Position numbers and translations under genes: made by a program | The notes under the pieces: model-generated | Database searches by the model: none | The model's input: the letters and a program-made list of their open reading frames with translations, nothing else | Told to the model about the DNA's origin: nothing | Shown: one piece after another, positions 54,191-62,446 of the stretch | Position numbering within the stretch: position 1 is the stretch's first letter | Layout: the number at the start of each line of letters is the position of its first letter | Assembly: GCF_013364275.1 (NCBI RefSeq) | Contig: NZ_CP054932.1 | Span: forward strand, 4,402,001 to 4,466,000 | Length of the DNA stretch: 64,000 nucleotides | Origin: Actinomadura sp. NAK00032 | GTDB lineage: Bacteria; Actinomycetota; Actinomycetes; Streptosporangiales; Streptosporangiaceae | Direction of reading: 5' to 3'

Positions 54191-56275
54191 ATGAACGCGA
54201 CTCCGACGCACTGCCCGTACTGCGCCCTGCAGTGCGGCATGACCCTGAGCGGGACCGGGCGCGGCGGCGTCCAGGTGGCGCCGCGGGACGACGTGCCCGC
54301 CAACCGCGGCGGGCTGTGCCAGAAGGGCTGGACGGCCGCGGAGCTGCTCACCGTCCCCGACCGGCTGACCACGCCGCTGATGCGGACCGGCAGGGACGCG
54401 CCGCTGCGGCCCTGCGGCTGGGACGAGGCGCTCGACCGCGTCGCCGCCGAGGCCGCCCGGCTCCGCGCGCTGCACGGCCCGGACGCCGTCGCGGTGTTCG
54501 GCGGCGGCGGGCTGACGAACGAGAAGGCCTACCAGCTCGGCAAGTTCGCCCGCGTCGCGCTCGGCACGTCCCAGATCGACTACAACGGCCGGTTCTGCAT
54601 GTCGTCGGCCGCGGCGGCGTCCGGCCGCGCGTTCGGCCTGGACCGCGGGCTGCCGGGCCCGGTCACGGACCTGGCGGCGTCCGGCGCCGTCCTGCTCGCG
54701 GGCGCCAACCCCGCCGAGACGATGCCGCCGTTCATGCGGCACCTGGCCGAGATGCGCGACGGCGGCGGGGCCCTCATCGTCGTGGACCCCCGCCGCACCG
54801 CCACCGCCCGGCGGGCGGACCTGCACCTGCAGCCGGTGCCCGGCACCGACGCCGCCCTCACCTGCGGGCTGCTGCACCTCGCGCTCGCCGAGGGGCTCGC
54901 CGACGACGCCTACATCGCCGCCCGCACGAGCGGGTTCGAGGCCGTCCGCACCGCCGCCAACGCCTGGTGGCCGGACCGCGCCGAGCGGATCACCGGCGTC
55001 CCCGTCCCGGCGATGCGCGAGGCCGTCCGGCTGCTGGCCCGCGCCCCGCGCGCCCACGTGCTGACCGGAAGGGGGGCCGAGCAGCACGCCCGCGGCACCG
55101 ACATCGTCACCGCCTTCATCAACCTGGCGCTCGCGCTCGGCCTGCCCGGCCGCGCGGGCTCCGGGTACGGGTGCATCACCGGGCAGGGCAACGGGCAGGG
55201 CGGGCGCGAGCACGGGCAGAAGGCCGACCAGCTCCCCGGCTACCGCAGGATCGACGACCCGGCGGCCCGCGCGCACGTCGCCCGGGTGTGGGGGGTCGAT
55301 CCGGCCGCCCTGCCGGGCCCGGGCCGGTCGGCGTACGAGCTGCTGTCGGCGCTCGGCACCGCCGGCGGCCCGAGGGCACTGCTGCTGTTCGGGTCCAACC
55401 CGGTGGTGTCGGCGCCGCGCGCCGCGCACGTGCAGGACCGGCTCGCCGCCCTCGACCTGCTCGTCGTCGCCGACTTCGTCCCCTCGGAGACGGCGCGCCG
55501 CGCCGACGTGGTGCTGCCCGCCGCGCAGTGGGCGGAGGAGTCGGGCACGATGACGAACCTGGAGGGCCGGGTGCTGCGCCGCCGCCGCGCCGTCCGACCG
55601 CCGGCGGGCGCCCGCACCGACCTGGAGATCATCGCGGCGCTCGCGGAGCGGCTGAAGGCGCCGGGGGAGTGGAGCGCCGACCCGGAGGAGGTGTTCGGCG
55701 AGCTGCGCCGCGCGAGCGCGGGCGGCGCGGCCGACTACGCCGGCATCGGCTACGCGCGGATCGAGGCCGAGGGCGGGGTGTTCTGGCCCTGCCCGTCCGA
55801 GGACCACCCCGGCACGCCCCGCCCCTTCCTGGACCGCTTCCCCACGCCGGACGGCCGCGCCCGGTTCGTCCCCGTCGAGCACCACGGCCCCGCCGAGGAC
55901 GTGGACGCCGAGCACCCCGTGTACCTGACGACCGGGCGGGTCCTCGCGCAGTACCAGTCGGGCGCGCAGACCAGGCGCGTCCCGGCCCTGGCCGAGGCGG
56001 CGCCGGGCCCGTTCGCCGAACTCCACCCCGACCTGGCCGAGCGCCTGGGCGTCGAGGACGGCGCCGAGGTGCGCCTGGAGAGCCGCCGCGGCACCGTGAC
56101 CGTCCGGGCGCGGCTCACCGACGCGATCCGCGACGACACCGTCTTCGTCCCGTTCCACTGGGCGGGGGAGGAGCGGGTGAACCTGCTGACCAACCCCGCC
56201 CTGGACCCGGTGTCGCGGATGCCGGAGTTCAAGGTCTGCGCCGTCCGCGTCACGGCGGGCGTGAGCGCCTTTTAA
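54191..56275 (+). CDS. nasA: Assimilatory nitrate reductase, molybdopterin catalytic subunit
   Basis: A 694-residue molybdopterin oxidoreductase reducing nitrate to nitrite in the cytoplasm; no Tat signal is present. The N-terminal 4Fe-4S motif is CPYCALQC with GLCQKG (Cys8, 11, 15, 43). Cys136 in YNGRFCMSSAAAA is the molybdenum ligand. The C-terminal molybdopterin-binding domain (about 570-690) has YLTTGRVLAQYQSGAQTRRV and LFSS-like loops. Its TAA stop lies inside the second GlnR box, which drives nirD. A GlnR box 23 bases upstream of the ATG controls it. The electron donor subunit (NasC-type) is not nearby. Confidence 0.93.
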   Translation: MNATPTHCPYCALQCGMTLSGTGRGGVQVAPRDDVPANRGGLCQKGWTAAELLTVPDRLTTPLMRTGRDAPLRPCGWDEALDRVAAEAARLRALHGPDAVAVFGGGGLTNEKAYQLGKFARVALGTSQIDYNGRFCMSSAAAASGRAFGLDRGLPGPVTDLAASGAVLLAGANPAETMPPFMRHLAEMRDGGGALIVVDPRRTATARRADLHLQPVPGTDAALTCGLLHLALAEGLADDAYIAARTSGFEAVRTAANAWWPDRAERITGVPVPAMREAVRLLARAPRAHVLTGRGAEQHARGTDIVTAFINLALALGLPGRAGSGYGCITGQGNGQGGREHGQKADQLPGYRRIDDPAARAHVARVWGVDPAALPGPGRSAYELLSALGTAGGPRALLLFGSNPVVSAPRAAHVQDRLAALDLLVVADFVPSETARRADVVLPAAQWAEESGTMTNLEGRVLRRRRAVRPPAGARTDLEIIAALAERLKAPGEWSADPEEVFGELRRASAGGAADYAGIGYARIEAEGGVFWPCPSEDHPGTPRPFLDRFPTPDGRARFVPVEHHGPAEDVDAEHPVYLTTGRVLAQYQSGAQTRRVPALAEAAPGPFAELHPDLAERLGVEDGAEVRLESRRGTVTVRARLTDAIRDDTVFVPFHWAGEERVNLLTNPALDPVSRMPEFKVCAVRVTAGVSAF

Positions 56276-56309
56276 CACGGCGGTGACAAAGGGGACCCCG
56301 CCGCGAAAC
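56272..56309 (+). promoter_or_regulatory. GlnR box overlapping the nasA stop, upstream of nirD
   Basis: Four pentamers with the same 11-bp phase: TTAAC-acggcg-GTGAC-aaaggg-GACCC-cgccgc-GAAAC. It is nearly the same as the nasA box in layout. The first pentamer overlaps the nasA stop codon TAA. Confidence 0.78.
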
Positions 56310-56332
56310 CGCCCGAACGGAGGATTCGGACC

Positions 56333-56725
56333 ATGACCACGACACCCGAAGCGACGATCACCAGGGACCCGGCGGGCCGCGGGACGGCCCGCTGGTCCGA
56401 CATCTGCTCCTACGCCGACCTGATCCCCGAGCGCGGGGTCTGCGCGATGGTGGACGGCGTCCAGGTGGCGGTCTTCCGGGTCTACGACGGCGCCCTGTAC
56501 GCGCTGTCGAACCTCGACCCGTTCAGCGGCGCCTACGTGCTGTCGCGCGGGATCCTCGGCACCCGCGACGGGACGCCGACGGTCGCGTCCCCCATGTACA
56601 AGCAGGTGTTCGACCTGCGGACCGGGGCGTGCCTGGACGATCCGCGGGTGGCGCTGCCGGCGTTCCCGGTGCGCCGCGCCGGGGACCGGGTGGAGGTGGC
56701 GCTCACCGATGAGCACCGGCAGTGA
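56333..56725 (+). CDS. nirD: Nitrite reductase small subunit NirD
   Basis: A 130-residue Rieske-fold small subunit of NAD(P)H-nitrite reductase. Characteristic stretches are DICSYADLIPERGVCAMVDG, VQVAVFRVYDGALYALSNLD, PFSGAYVLSRGILG and MYKQVFDLRTGACLDDPRVA. Like other NirD proteins it lacks the Rieske cluster ligand set and serves as a structural partner. The large subunit nirB is not in this window between nasA and nirD, which is unusual. GGAGG lies about nine bases before the ATG. Its stop overlaps the start of the nnaR gene by 17 bases. Confidence 0.93.
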   Translation: MTTTPEATITRDPAGRGTARWSDICSYADLIPERGVCAMVDGVQVAVFRVYDGALYALSNLDPFSGAYVLSRGILGTRDGTPTVASPMYKQVFDLRTGACLDDPRVALPAFPVRRAGDRVEVALTDEHRQ

Positions 56726-57914
56726 GGCCGCGGCCACCGGCCGGCTGGCCGGGTTCGCCGTCGGGGTGACGGCGGCCCGCCGGCACGAGGAGCTCGCGAC
56801 GCTGCTGGAGCGGCGCGGGGCCCGGGTCGTGGCGGCGCCCGCCATCCGGCTCGTCCCGCTCGCCGACGACGCCGAACTGCTGGAGGCGACCCGCGCGGTC
56901 ACCGCCGGGCCGCTCGACCACCTCGTCGTCACGACCGGGATCGGGTTCCGGGCGTGGCTGGAGGCGGCGGACGGGCACGGGCTGCGGGACGCGCTCGTCG
57001 CCCGCCTCGCCGGGGCCGGGATCGTGGCCCGCGGCCCGAAGGCGCGCGGCGCGATCCGGTCGGAGGGGCTGCGGGAGGCGTGGTCGCCGCAGTCGGAGGG
57101 CTGCGCCGAGGTGACCGCGCACCTGCTGACGCGGGACCTGGCCGGCGCGCGGGTCGCCGTGCAGCTGTACGGGGAGCGGCAGCCGGAGCTGACCGGGGCG
57201 CTGCGCGCCGCGGGCGCCGAGGTGATCGAGGTCCCGGTGTACCGGTGGTCGCGCGCCGACGACCCGACGCCGCTGCGCCGGCTCGCCGGGCAGGCGGTCG
57301 CGGGCACCGTCGACGCGATCACCTTCACCAGCGCGCCCGCGGTCGCCGCGACCCTCGCCGTCGCCGCCGAGGACGGCCTGGAGGACGCCCTGCTGGAGGC
57401 CATGCGCGGCCCCGTCGTGGCGGCCTGCGTCGGGCCGGTCACCGCGCGGGCGCTCACCGACCGCGGCGTGCCGACCGTCCAGCCGGAGCGGGCCCGGCTC
57501 GGCGCGCTCGTCCGGGCGCTGGTCACGGACCTGCCGCGGCGCCGGTCGCGGCGGCTGTCGGTGCGCGGCGCGTCGCTGGAGCTGCGCGGGCACGCCGTCG
57601 TGCTGGACGGGCAGCTGCGGCCGATCGCGCCGGCGCCGATGGCGATCCTGCGGGCGCTGGCGCGGCGCCCCGGCCACGTGGTGTCGCGGGCGGAGCTGTG
57701 CGGCGCGCTGCCGAGCCGCCCGGCCGGCAACGGCGCGGCCCGGGGCCGGGACGCGCGCCCGCAGGCCGACGAGCACGCGGTCGAGATGGCGGTGGCGCGG
57801 CTGCGCCGCGGCCTCGGCCGGCCGGGGATCGTGGAGACGGTCGTCAAGCGCGGCTACCGGCTGGCGTGCGATCCGCGGCCCGCCGGCCGGCTCGCGGCGG
57901 GCGCCGGTGGCTGA
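56709..57914 (+). CDS. NnaR-type regulator (uroporphyrinogen-III synthase fold plus winged helix)
   Basis: A 401-residue fusion. Residues about 10-270 have the uroporphyrinogen-III synthase fold (GRLAGFAVGVTAARRHEELA, VVTTGIGFRAWLEAADGHGL, ITFTSAPAVAATLAVAAEDG). Residues about 285-385 are an OmpR-type winged helix (MAILRALARRPGHVVSRAEL, then VEMAVARLRRGLGRPGIVET, VVKRGYRLA). This matches NnaR of Streptomyces (SCO2958), a co-activator of nitrate and nitrite assimilation genes with GlnR. It overlaps nirD by 17 bases and the chelatase gene by eight, so it lies in the nitrogen operon. Enzymatic activity is doubtful in this group. Confidence 0.92.
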   Translation: MSTGSEAAATGRLAGFAVGVTAARRHEELATLLERRGARVVAAPAIRLVPLADDAELLEATRAVTAGPLDHLVVTTGIGFRAWLEAADGHGLRDALVARLAGAGIVARGPKARGAIRSEGLREAWSPQSEGCAEVTAHLLTRDLAGARVAVQLYGERQPELTGALRAAGAEVIEVPVYRWSRADDPTPLRRLAGQAVAGTVDAITFTSAPAVAATLAVAAEDGLEDALLEAMRGPVVAACVGPVTARALTDRGVPTVQPERARLGALVRALVTDLPRRRSRRLSVRGASLELRGHAVVLDGQLRPIAPAPMAILRALARRPGHVVSRAELCGALPSRPAGNGAARGRDARPQADEHAVEMAVARLRRGLGRPGIVETVVKRGYRLACDPRPAGRLAAGAGG

Positions 57915-58668
57915 GCCGGCGCTGCTGGCCGTCGCGCACGGCACCCGGGACCCGGCCGGGCCCGCCGCGGTCCGGGCGCTGCTGGCCCGGGTGCGGGCGA
58001 TGCGGCCGGGCCTGCGGGTCGCGGAGGCCTACGGCGAGCTGGCGGAGCCGTCGCTGGAGGACGCCGCCGCCGCGCTCGGCGGCGGCCCGGTGGTCCTGGT
58101 GCCGCTGCTGCTGGCGCGCGGCTACCACGCGCTGGCCGACTTCCCCGGCCGCGCGGCGCGGCTGCTGCCCGGCGCGGTGGCGTCCCGGCCGCTCGGCCCG
58201 GACCCGCTGCTGGCGCACGCGCTCGCCGACCGCCTGGCCGGCCGCCTGACCGGTTGCCTGAGCGGCCGGTCCCCGATCGGGATCCCGCCGCGCCCGGACG
58301 CCGTCGTCCTCGGCGCGGCGGGGTCCGCCGACCCGGCCGGCACCGCCGACGCCAGGGAGGCCGCCCGGCTGCTGGCGCGGCGGCTGGGCCGGCCCGTCCG
58401 GCACGGGTTCGTCGCCGCCGGCGGGCCCGTGCTGGACGAGGTCGTGGCGGACCTGCGCCGCGGCGGCGCGCGCCGGGTGGCGGTGGCGTCCTACCTGCTG
58501 GCCCCGGGCCGGTTCCACGACCGGATCGCGGCCTGCGGCGCCGATGCCGCGGCGCCGCCGATCGGCGCGCACCCCGCCGCGGCGCGGCTGGTGCTGCGCC
58601 GCTACGACGAGGCCCGGTCGGGGGCGGCCGCGCCGGTGCGGGCGCAGGTGTCCCGACCAGTGTCCTGA
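57907..58668 (+). CDS. Sirohydrochlorin chelatase (CbiX/SirB family)
   Basis: A 253-residue CbiX-type chelatase that puts iron or cobalt into sirohydrochlorin. The N-terminal half has the catalytic His in LLAVAHGTRDPAGPAAVRAL and the second His in LLLARGYHALADFPG. The C-terminal half is a similar repeat (LGAAGSADPAGTADAREAAR, YLLAPGRFHDRIAACG). It probably makes siroheme, the cofactor of nitrite reductase, in line with its place in the nas operon. GTG at 57907 overlaps the nnaR stop by eight bases. Its last 67 bases overlap the convergent MarR gene. Confidence 0.9.
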   Translation: MAEPALLAVAHGTRDPAGPAAVRALLARVRAMRPGLRVAEAYGELAEPSLEDAAAALGGGPVVLVPLLLARGYHALADFPGRAARLLPGAVASRPLGPDPLLAHALADRLAGRLTGCLSGRSPIGIPPRPDAVVLGAAGSADPAGTADAREAARLLARRLGRPVRHGFVAAGGPVLDEVVADLRRGGARRVAVASYLLAPGRFHDRIAACGADAAAPPIGAHPAAARLVLRRYDEARSGAAAPVRAQVSRPVS

Positions 58669-59111
58669 CCGGCGAACCGGTCGTCGTGGTGGGCGAGGAC
58701 CCGCAGCAGCATGTCCTTGAACAGCGCCCGCTCCTGCGGTGACAGCGGCGCGAACAGGGCCTCGTTGAGGCGGACGCGGGCGTCCAGGCCCGCGCCGAGG
58801 AACAGCCGCCCGGCCTCGGTGACCTCCAGCGCGTACCGGCGCCGGTCCTCGGGGTCGCGGCGGCGCTCCAGGTGCCCGGCCTCCTCCAGGGCGTCCACGA
58901 TGCCGACCAGGTCGCCGGCGTCCATCCGCAGCCGTTCGGCGACGGCCCGCTGCGACAGCGGGCCCGAGCGCGCCACGCACCACAGCACGAGCAGGTGCGG
59001 GAGCCGCGGCTGGCCGGGGAGCATGCGGGCGGCGGTGCGCCGGACGAGCCGCACCATCTCGAACATCAGGTAGCTGGGCGACTCGAACATCGGGTCGGAC
59101 TGGTCCGTCAC
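58602..59111 (-). CDS. MarR-family transcriptional regulator
   Basis: A 169-residue MarR repressor with a winged helix core (about residues 40-105): LLVLWCVARSGPLSQRAVAE, RLRMDAGDLVGIVDALEEAG and LERRRDPEDRRRYALEVTEA (wing). GTG at 59111 has GAGGAG six bases upstream. It is divergent from the DrrAB-type ABC exporter; a 6-bp inverted repeat overlapping the exporter's -35 is its likely operator. Its C-terminal codons overlap the convergent chelatase gene by 67 bases. Confidence 0.9.
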   Translation of the reverse strand: MTDQSDPMFESPSYLMFEMVRLVRRTAARMLPGQPRLPHLLVLWCVARSGPLSQRAVAERLRMDAGDLVGIVDALEEAGHLERRRDPEDRRRYALEVTEAGRLFLGAGLDARVRLNEALFAPLSPQERALFKDMLLRVLAHHDDRFAGQDTGRDTCARTGAAAPDRASS

Positions 59112-59142
59112 GTCCGGCTCCTCGGAATTGTTTGGAACGACC

Positions 59143-59180
59143 TATCTCTCTTGACGTGAGATATAGGGTACTCCTACCGT
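59143..59180 (+). promoter_or_regulatory. ABC exporter promoter with MarR operator
   Basis: TTGACG (59151-59156) and TACCGT (59175-59180) with an 18-base spacer form a promoter for the exporter genes. TATCTC-n9-GAGATA (59143-59148 and 59158-59163) is an inverted repeat that brackets the -35, a likely site for the divergent MarR. Confidence 0.65.
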
Positions 59181-59229
59181 TGGAGGGCCCAAAAGGTGGG
59201 TGTGCGTGCTCCATGCGGAGGGAGGCCCC

Positions 59230-60213
59230 ATGCCGGACGGGGGACCCGCCGTCGAGGTCGACGGCCTGATCAAGAGGTTCGGCGAGGTCGAGGCCGTGCG
59301 GGGGATCGACTTCGCCGTGCGGCCGGGGGAGATCTTCGGCTTCCTCGGCCCGAACGGCGCCGGCAAGTCCACCACGATCAACATGCTCTGCACCCTGCTG
59401 CGGCCGACCGCCGGCCACGCGCGCGTGGCCGGGCACGACGTCGCCGCCGAACGCGACAGCGTGCGCCGCAACATCGGGCTGGTGTTCCAGGACCCCACCC
59501 TCGACGGCTACCTGTCGGGGGAGCAGAACCTGCGCTTCCACGCCGAGCTGTACGGGGTGCCGCGCTCGGTGACCGCCGACCGCATCCGGCAGGTGCTGGA
59601 GATGGTCAACCTGTGGGACCGGCGCGGCGACCTGGTGCAGACCTACTCCGGAGGCATGAAGCGCCGCCTGGAGATCGCGCGCGGCCTGCTGCACTCGCCG
59701 CGGGTGCTGTTCCTGGACGAGCCGACCGTCGGCCTGGACCCGCAGACCCGCGCGTCGATCTGGGAGTACATCCGGCAGCTGCAGGCGGCCGAGGAGATCA
59801 CGATCTTCATGACGACGCACTACATGGACGAGGCCGAGTTCTGCGAGCGCATCGCGATCATGGACTCGGGGCGGATCGTCGCGCTCGACACCCCGGAGGC
59901 CCTCAAGGCGGGCGTCGGCGAGGACCGGGTCCGCATCCAGACCGCCGACGACGCGGCCGCGATCGCCGCGATCAAGGAGCGGTTCGGCCTGCCCGCGGTC
60001 GTGTCGGAGGGCGCGGTGACCTTCTCGGTGGCCGCCGGGGAGTCGTTCGTGCCGCGGCTGTTCGCCGAGCTGGGCGTCCCGATCCGCTCGGTCAACGTGG
60101 CGCGGCCGTCGCTGGACGATGTGTTCATGAGCTTCACCGGCTCCACCATCCGGGACGCCGAGGCCACGGGCAGCGACCGGATGCGGATGGCGATGCGCGC
60201 GGGGAGGAGATGA
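59230..60213 (+). CDS. DrrA-type ABC exporter ATPase
   Basis: A 327-residue ATPase of the daunorubicin-resistance (DrrA) family. Walker A is FLGPNGAGKSTTINML, the signature YSGGMKRRLEIARGLLH and Walker B VLFLDEPTVGLDP, with the H-loop in IFMTTHYMDEAE. The C-terminal 90 residues form the DrrA-type domain (RSVNVARPSLDDVFMSFTG). It works with the permease at 60216 to export drugs or lipids; substrate unknown. GGAGG lies four bases before the ATG. It is under MarR-type control by the divergent gene. Confidence 0.93.
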   Translation: MPDGGPAVEVDGLIKRFGEVEAVRGIDFAVRPGEIFGFLGPNGAGKSTTINMLCTLLRPTAGHARVAGHDVAAERDSVRRNIGLVFQDPTLDGYLSGEQNLRFHAELYGVPRSVTADRIRQVLEMVNLWDRRGDLVQTYSGGMKRRLEIARGLLHSPRVLFLDEPTVGLDPQTRASIWEYIRQLQAAEEITIFMTTHYMDEAEFCERIAIMDSGRIVALDTPEALKAGVGEDRVRIQTADDAAAIAAIKERFGLPAVVSEGAVTFSVAAGESFVPRLFAELGVPIRSVNVARPSLDDVFMSFTGSTIRDAEATGSDRMRMAMRAGRR

Positions 60214-60215
60214 CG

Positions 60216-61103
60216 ATGGGGAGAACCGCGGAGCCGGCGGCGGCCGCCGCCGTCGTCCGGGTGCGGGTGCCCGAGCGGGGCCTGCGGCAGGACCTGCGCG
60301 CCGTGAAGATCGTCCTGCACCGGGAGCTGATCCGGTTCTGGCGGGACAAGCTGCGGATGGTGTCCGGGCTCGTCCAGCCGGTGCTGTGGCTGCTGGTCAT
60401 GGGCACCGGCCTGTCCAACCTGGTGACCAGCGGCGGCGGCCCGGCCGGCGCCGTCGACCTGAAGACCTTCATCTATCCCGGCGTGTGCGCGATGTCGGTG
60501 ATGTTCACCGCGATGTTCTCCGCCGGCTCGATCGTGTGGGACCGGGAGTTCGGGTTCCTGCGCGAGATGCTGGTGGCGCCCGTCAGCCGCAGCGCCATCG
60601 TGATCGGCAAGTGCGTCGGCGGCGCGGTCGTGGCGACGCTGCAGGGCGTGGTGATCGTGCTGCTCGCGCCGCTGGCCGGCGTCCCCTACGACCCGGCGCT
60701 GATGGCGCAGCTGGTCGGCCTGATGTTCATCGGGGCGTTCGCGCTCACCGGGTTCGGCGTGATGATGGCGGCGCGGATCACCCAGATGCAGGCGTTCTTC
60801 GGCCTCATGCAGATGGCGATGATGCCGATGATGTTCCTGTCGGGCGCGCTGTACCCGCTGAACGGCCTGCCGACGTGGCTGAGCGTCCTGACCCGCTTCA
60901 ACCCGCTCACCTACGCGGTCGACCCGATGCGGCACGTGGTGTTCGCGCACCTGGACGTCTCGGACCGGCTGCTGCGCACCTTCGACCCCGGCGTCACCTG
61001 GGGCGGCTGGACGGTCCCGGTCTGGCTGGAGATCGTCATCGTCCTCGGGATGGGCCTCGGCCTGATGGCGGTGGCCATCGTGGAGTTCCGCCGCGCCGAC
61101 TGA
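60216..61103 (+). CDS. DrrB-type ABC exporter permease (ABC-2)
   Basis: A 295-residue ABC-2 family permease with six hydrophobic segments (LVQPVLWLLVMGTGLSNLVT, MSVMFTAMFSAGSIVWDREF, and others), and the typical DrrB loop DREFGFLREMLVAPVSRSAI. The C-terminal FLSGALYPLNGLPTWLSVLT and RFNPLTYAVDPMR are family signatures. The ATG at 60216 is best placed from GGGGAGG (eight bases); ATG at 60210 overlaps the upstream stop and may also start it. It forms the membrane part of the exporter with the preceding ATPase. Confidence 0.92.
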   Translation: MGRTAEPAAAAAVVRVRVPERGLRQDLRAVKIVLHRELIRFWRDKLRMVSGLVQPVLWLLVMGTGLSNLVTSGGGPAGAVDLKTFIYPGVCAMSVMFTAMFSAGSIVWDREFGFLREMLVAPVSRSAIVIGKCVGGAVVATLQGVVIVLLAPLAGVPYDPALMAQLVGLMFIGAFALTGFGVMMAARITQMQAFFGLMQMAMMPMMFLSGALYPLNGLPTWLSVLTRFNPLTYAVDPMRHVVFAHLDVSDRLLRTFDPGVTWGGWTVPVWLEIVIVLGMGLGLMAVAIVEFRRAD

Positions 61104-61190
61104 GAAGTCACCTCCGCGCCAGGCCGCGCTGCAGCATACTTGCCCTGCGCACGAAGCGCGTTCGTCCGAGTGCGGAGGGTGACGGGGATT

Positions 61191-62378
61191 GTGGACGTGA
61201 ACAGGGTGATGTGGCGGGGGGCGGCGGCGACGGCCGCCGTCCTGGCGGCGGTGGCGGGCGCGGCGCTCGCGGACGGGCGGCCCCGCGCGCAGGCCGCGGG
61301 CGGCGCGGCGCCCCGGGCCGACGCGGCGGGGGTGCGGATCACGCGCTTCCTGGGGGAGCGGCGGCTCCCGCACATGATGAAGGTCGGCGGCACCACCTTC
61401 GGCGGGGTCTCGGGGATCGACCGCGATCCCCGCACCGGCACCTGGTACCTGATCTCCGACGACCGGTGGCGCTACGACCCGGCCCGCTTCTACACCGGCC
61501 GGCTCGACATCGACCCCGCCACCGGGAGGTTCACCGGGGTGCGGGTCACGGGCGCGGTCACGCTGCGGGGCCCCGGCGGGGAGCCCTACCCCGGTTTCGG
61601 CAAGCCCGGGTCGACCGACCCCGAGACGATCCGCTTCGACCCCCGCAGCCGGCGGCTCCTGTGGGGCAGCGAGGGCGACCGGCCCGACGCGGCCGGCCAG
61701 GGCATCCCGCTGTCGCAGATGTCGCTGAGCTGGGCGGGGACCGACGGGCGGCACGCGGGCGACCTACGCGTCCCGCCGACGCTGCGGCTCACCGAGGAGG
61801 ACCGGGGCCCGCGCCGCAACTCCGGGTTCGAGGCGCTGACGTTCACCCCGCGCGGCATCGCCGCGATGGTCGAGGGCCCCCGCTACGAGGACGGCGAGCC
61901 GCCGACCGTGCGGCACGGCGCCCTGACCCGGCTCACCCTGTGGGACCGGGCCGGGCGGGTCCGCGCCCAGTACGCCTACCCGGTCGACCGGCTCCCGGCC
62001 GCGCCGCGGCCGGCCACCGGCGCCGCCGACAGCGGCGTGTCGGAGATCCTCGCCGTGGGCGGCCACCGGTTCCTGGCGCTGGAGCGGTCCTGGCTCGAGG
62101 GCGTCGGCTACAAGGTCCGGCTGTACGAGTTCGACGTGCGGGGCGCCACCGACGTGCTGCGCCGCGACTCCCTCGCCGAGGGCGCGCCGTTCCGCCCGGT
62201 GCGCAAGCGGTTCGTCGCCGACCTCGGCGCGTTCGCGTCCCCGGCGCAGAACCTGGAGGCGCTGGCGTGGGGGCCGCGGCTGAGGTCGGGGGAGTGCACC
62301 CTGATCGCCGCCTCCGACGACAACTTCGACCGGCAGGAGATCACCGAGTTCCTGGCGTTCGCCGTCCGGGGCTGCTGA
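61191..62378 (+). CDS. Phytase-like/esterase-like secreted protein
   Basis: A 395-residue protein with an N-terminal hydrophobic signal (AAATAAVLAAVAGAALADG). The mature part fits the 'esterase-like activity of phytase' family (Phytase-like): GGVSGIDRDPRTGTWYLISD, YPGFGKPGSTDPETIRFDP, RNSGFEALTFTPRGIAAMVE and the C-terminal AQNLEALAWGP, LIAASDDNFDRQE. These propeller proteins hydrolyse phosphate or carboxyl esters, but few have been tested. GTG at 61191 or 61197 could start it; both lie after GGAGGG. It stands alone and ends at a bidirectional hairpin facing the sigma factor gene. Confidence 0.84.
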   Translation: MDVNRVMWRGAAATAAVLAAVAGAALADGRPRAQAAGGAAPRADAAGVRITRFLGERRLPHMMKVGGTTFGGVSGIDRDPRTGTWYLISDDRWRYDPARFYTGRLDIDPATGRFTGVRVTGAVTLRGPGGEPYPGFGKPGSTDPETIRFDPRSRRLLWGSEGDRPDAAGQGIPLSQMSLSWAGTDGRHAGDLRVPPTLRLTEEDRGPRRNSGFEALTFTPRGIAAMVEGPRYEDGEPPTVRHGALTRLTLWDRAGRVRAQYAYPVDRLPAAPRPATGAADSGVSEILAVGGHRFLALERSWLEGVGYKVRLYEFDVRGATDVLRRDSLAEGAPFRPVRKRFVADLGAFASPAQNLEALAWGPRLRSGECTLIAASDDNFDRQEITEFLAFAVRGC

Positions 62379-62392
62379 CCCCGGACAGGCGA

Positions 62393-62424
62393 GGGCCCGC
62401 CGGACGGTGCGGTCCGGCGGGCCC
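62393..62424. terminator. Bidirectional terminator between the phytase-like and sigma factor genes
   Basis: GGGCCCGCCGGAC pairs with GTCCGGCGGGCCC around a six-base loop (GGTGCG), a perfect 13-bp stem between convergent genes. Confidence 0.83.
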
Positions 62425-62446
62425 TGCGCGCCCGTGCGGGGACGGG

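Noticed and set aside
54047..57847. Very long minus-strand open frame (1266 codons) opposite nasA, nirD and nnaR
   Set aside because: It has Arg/Gly/Pro-rich composition, no domain and no ribosome site, while the plus strand has clear nitrate assimilation proteins. It is a GC-bias shadow frame.
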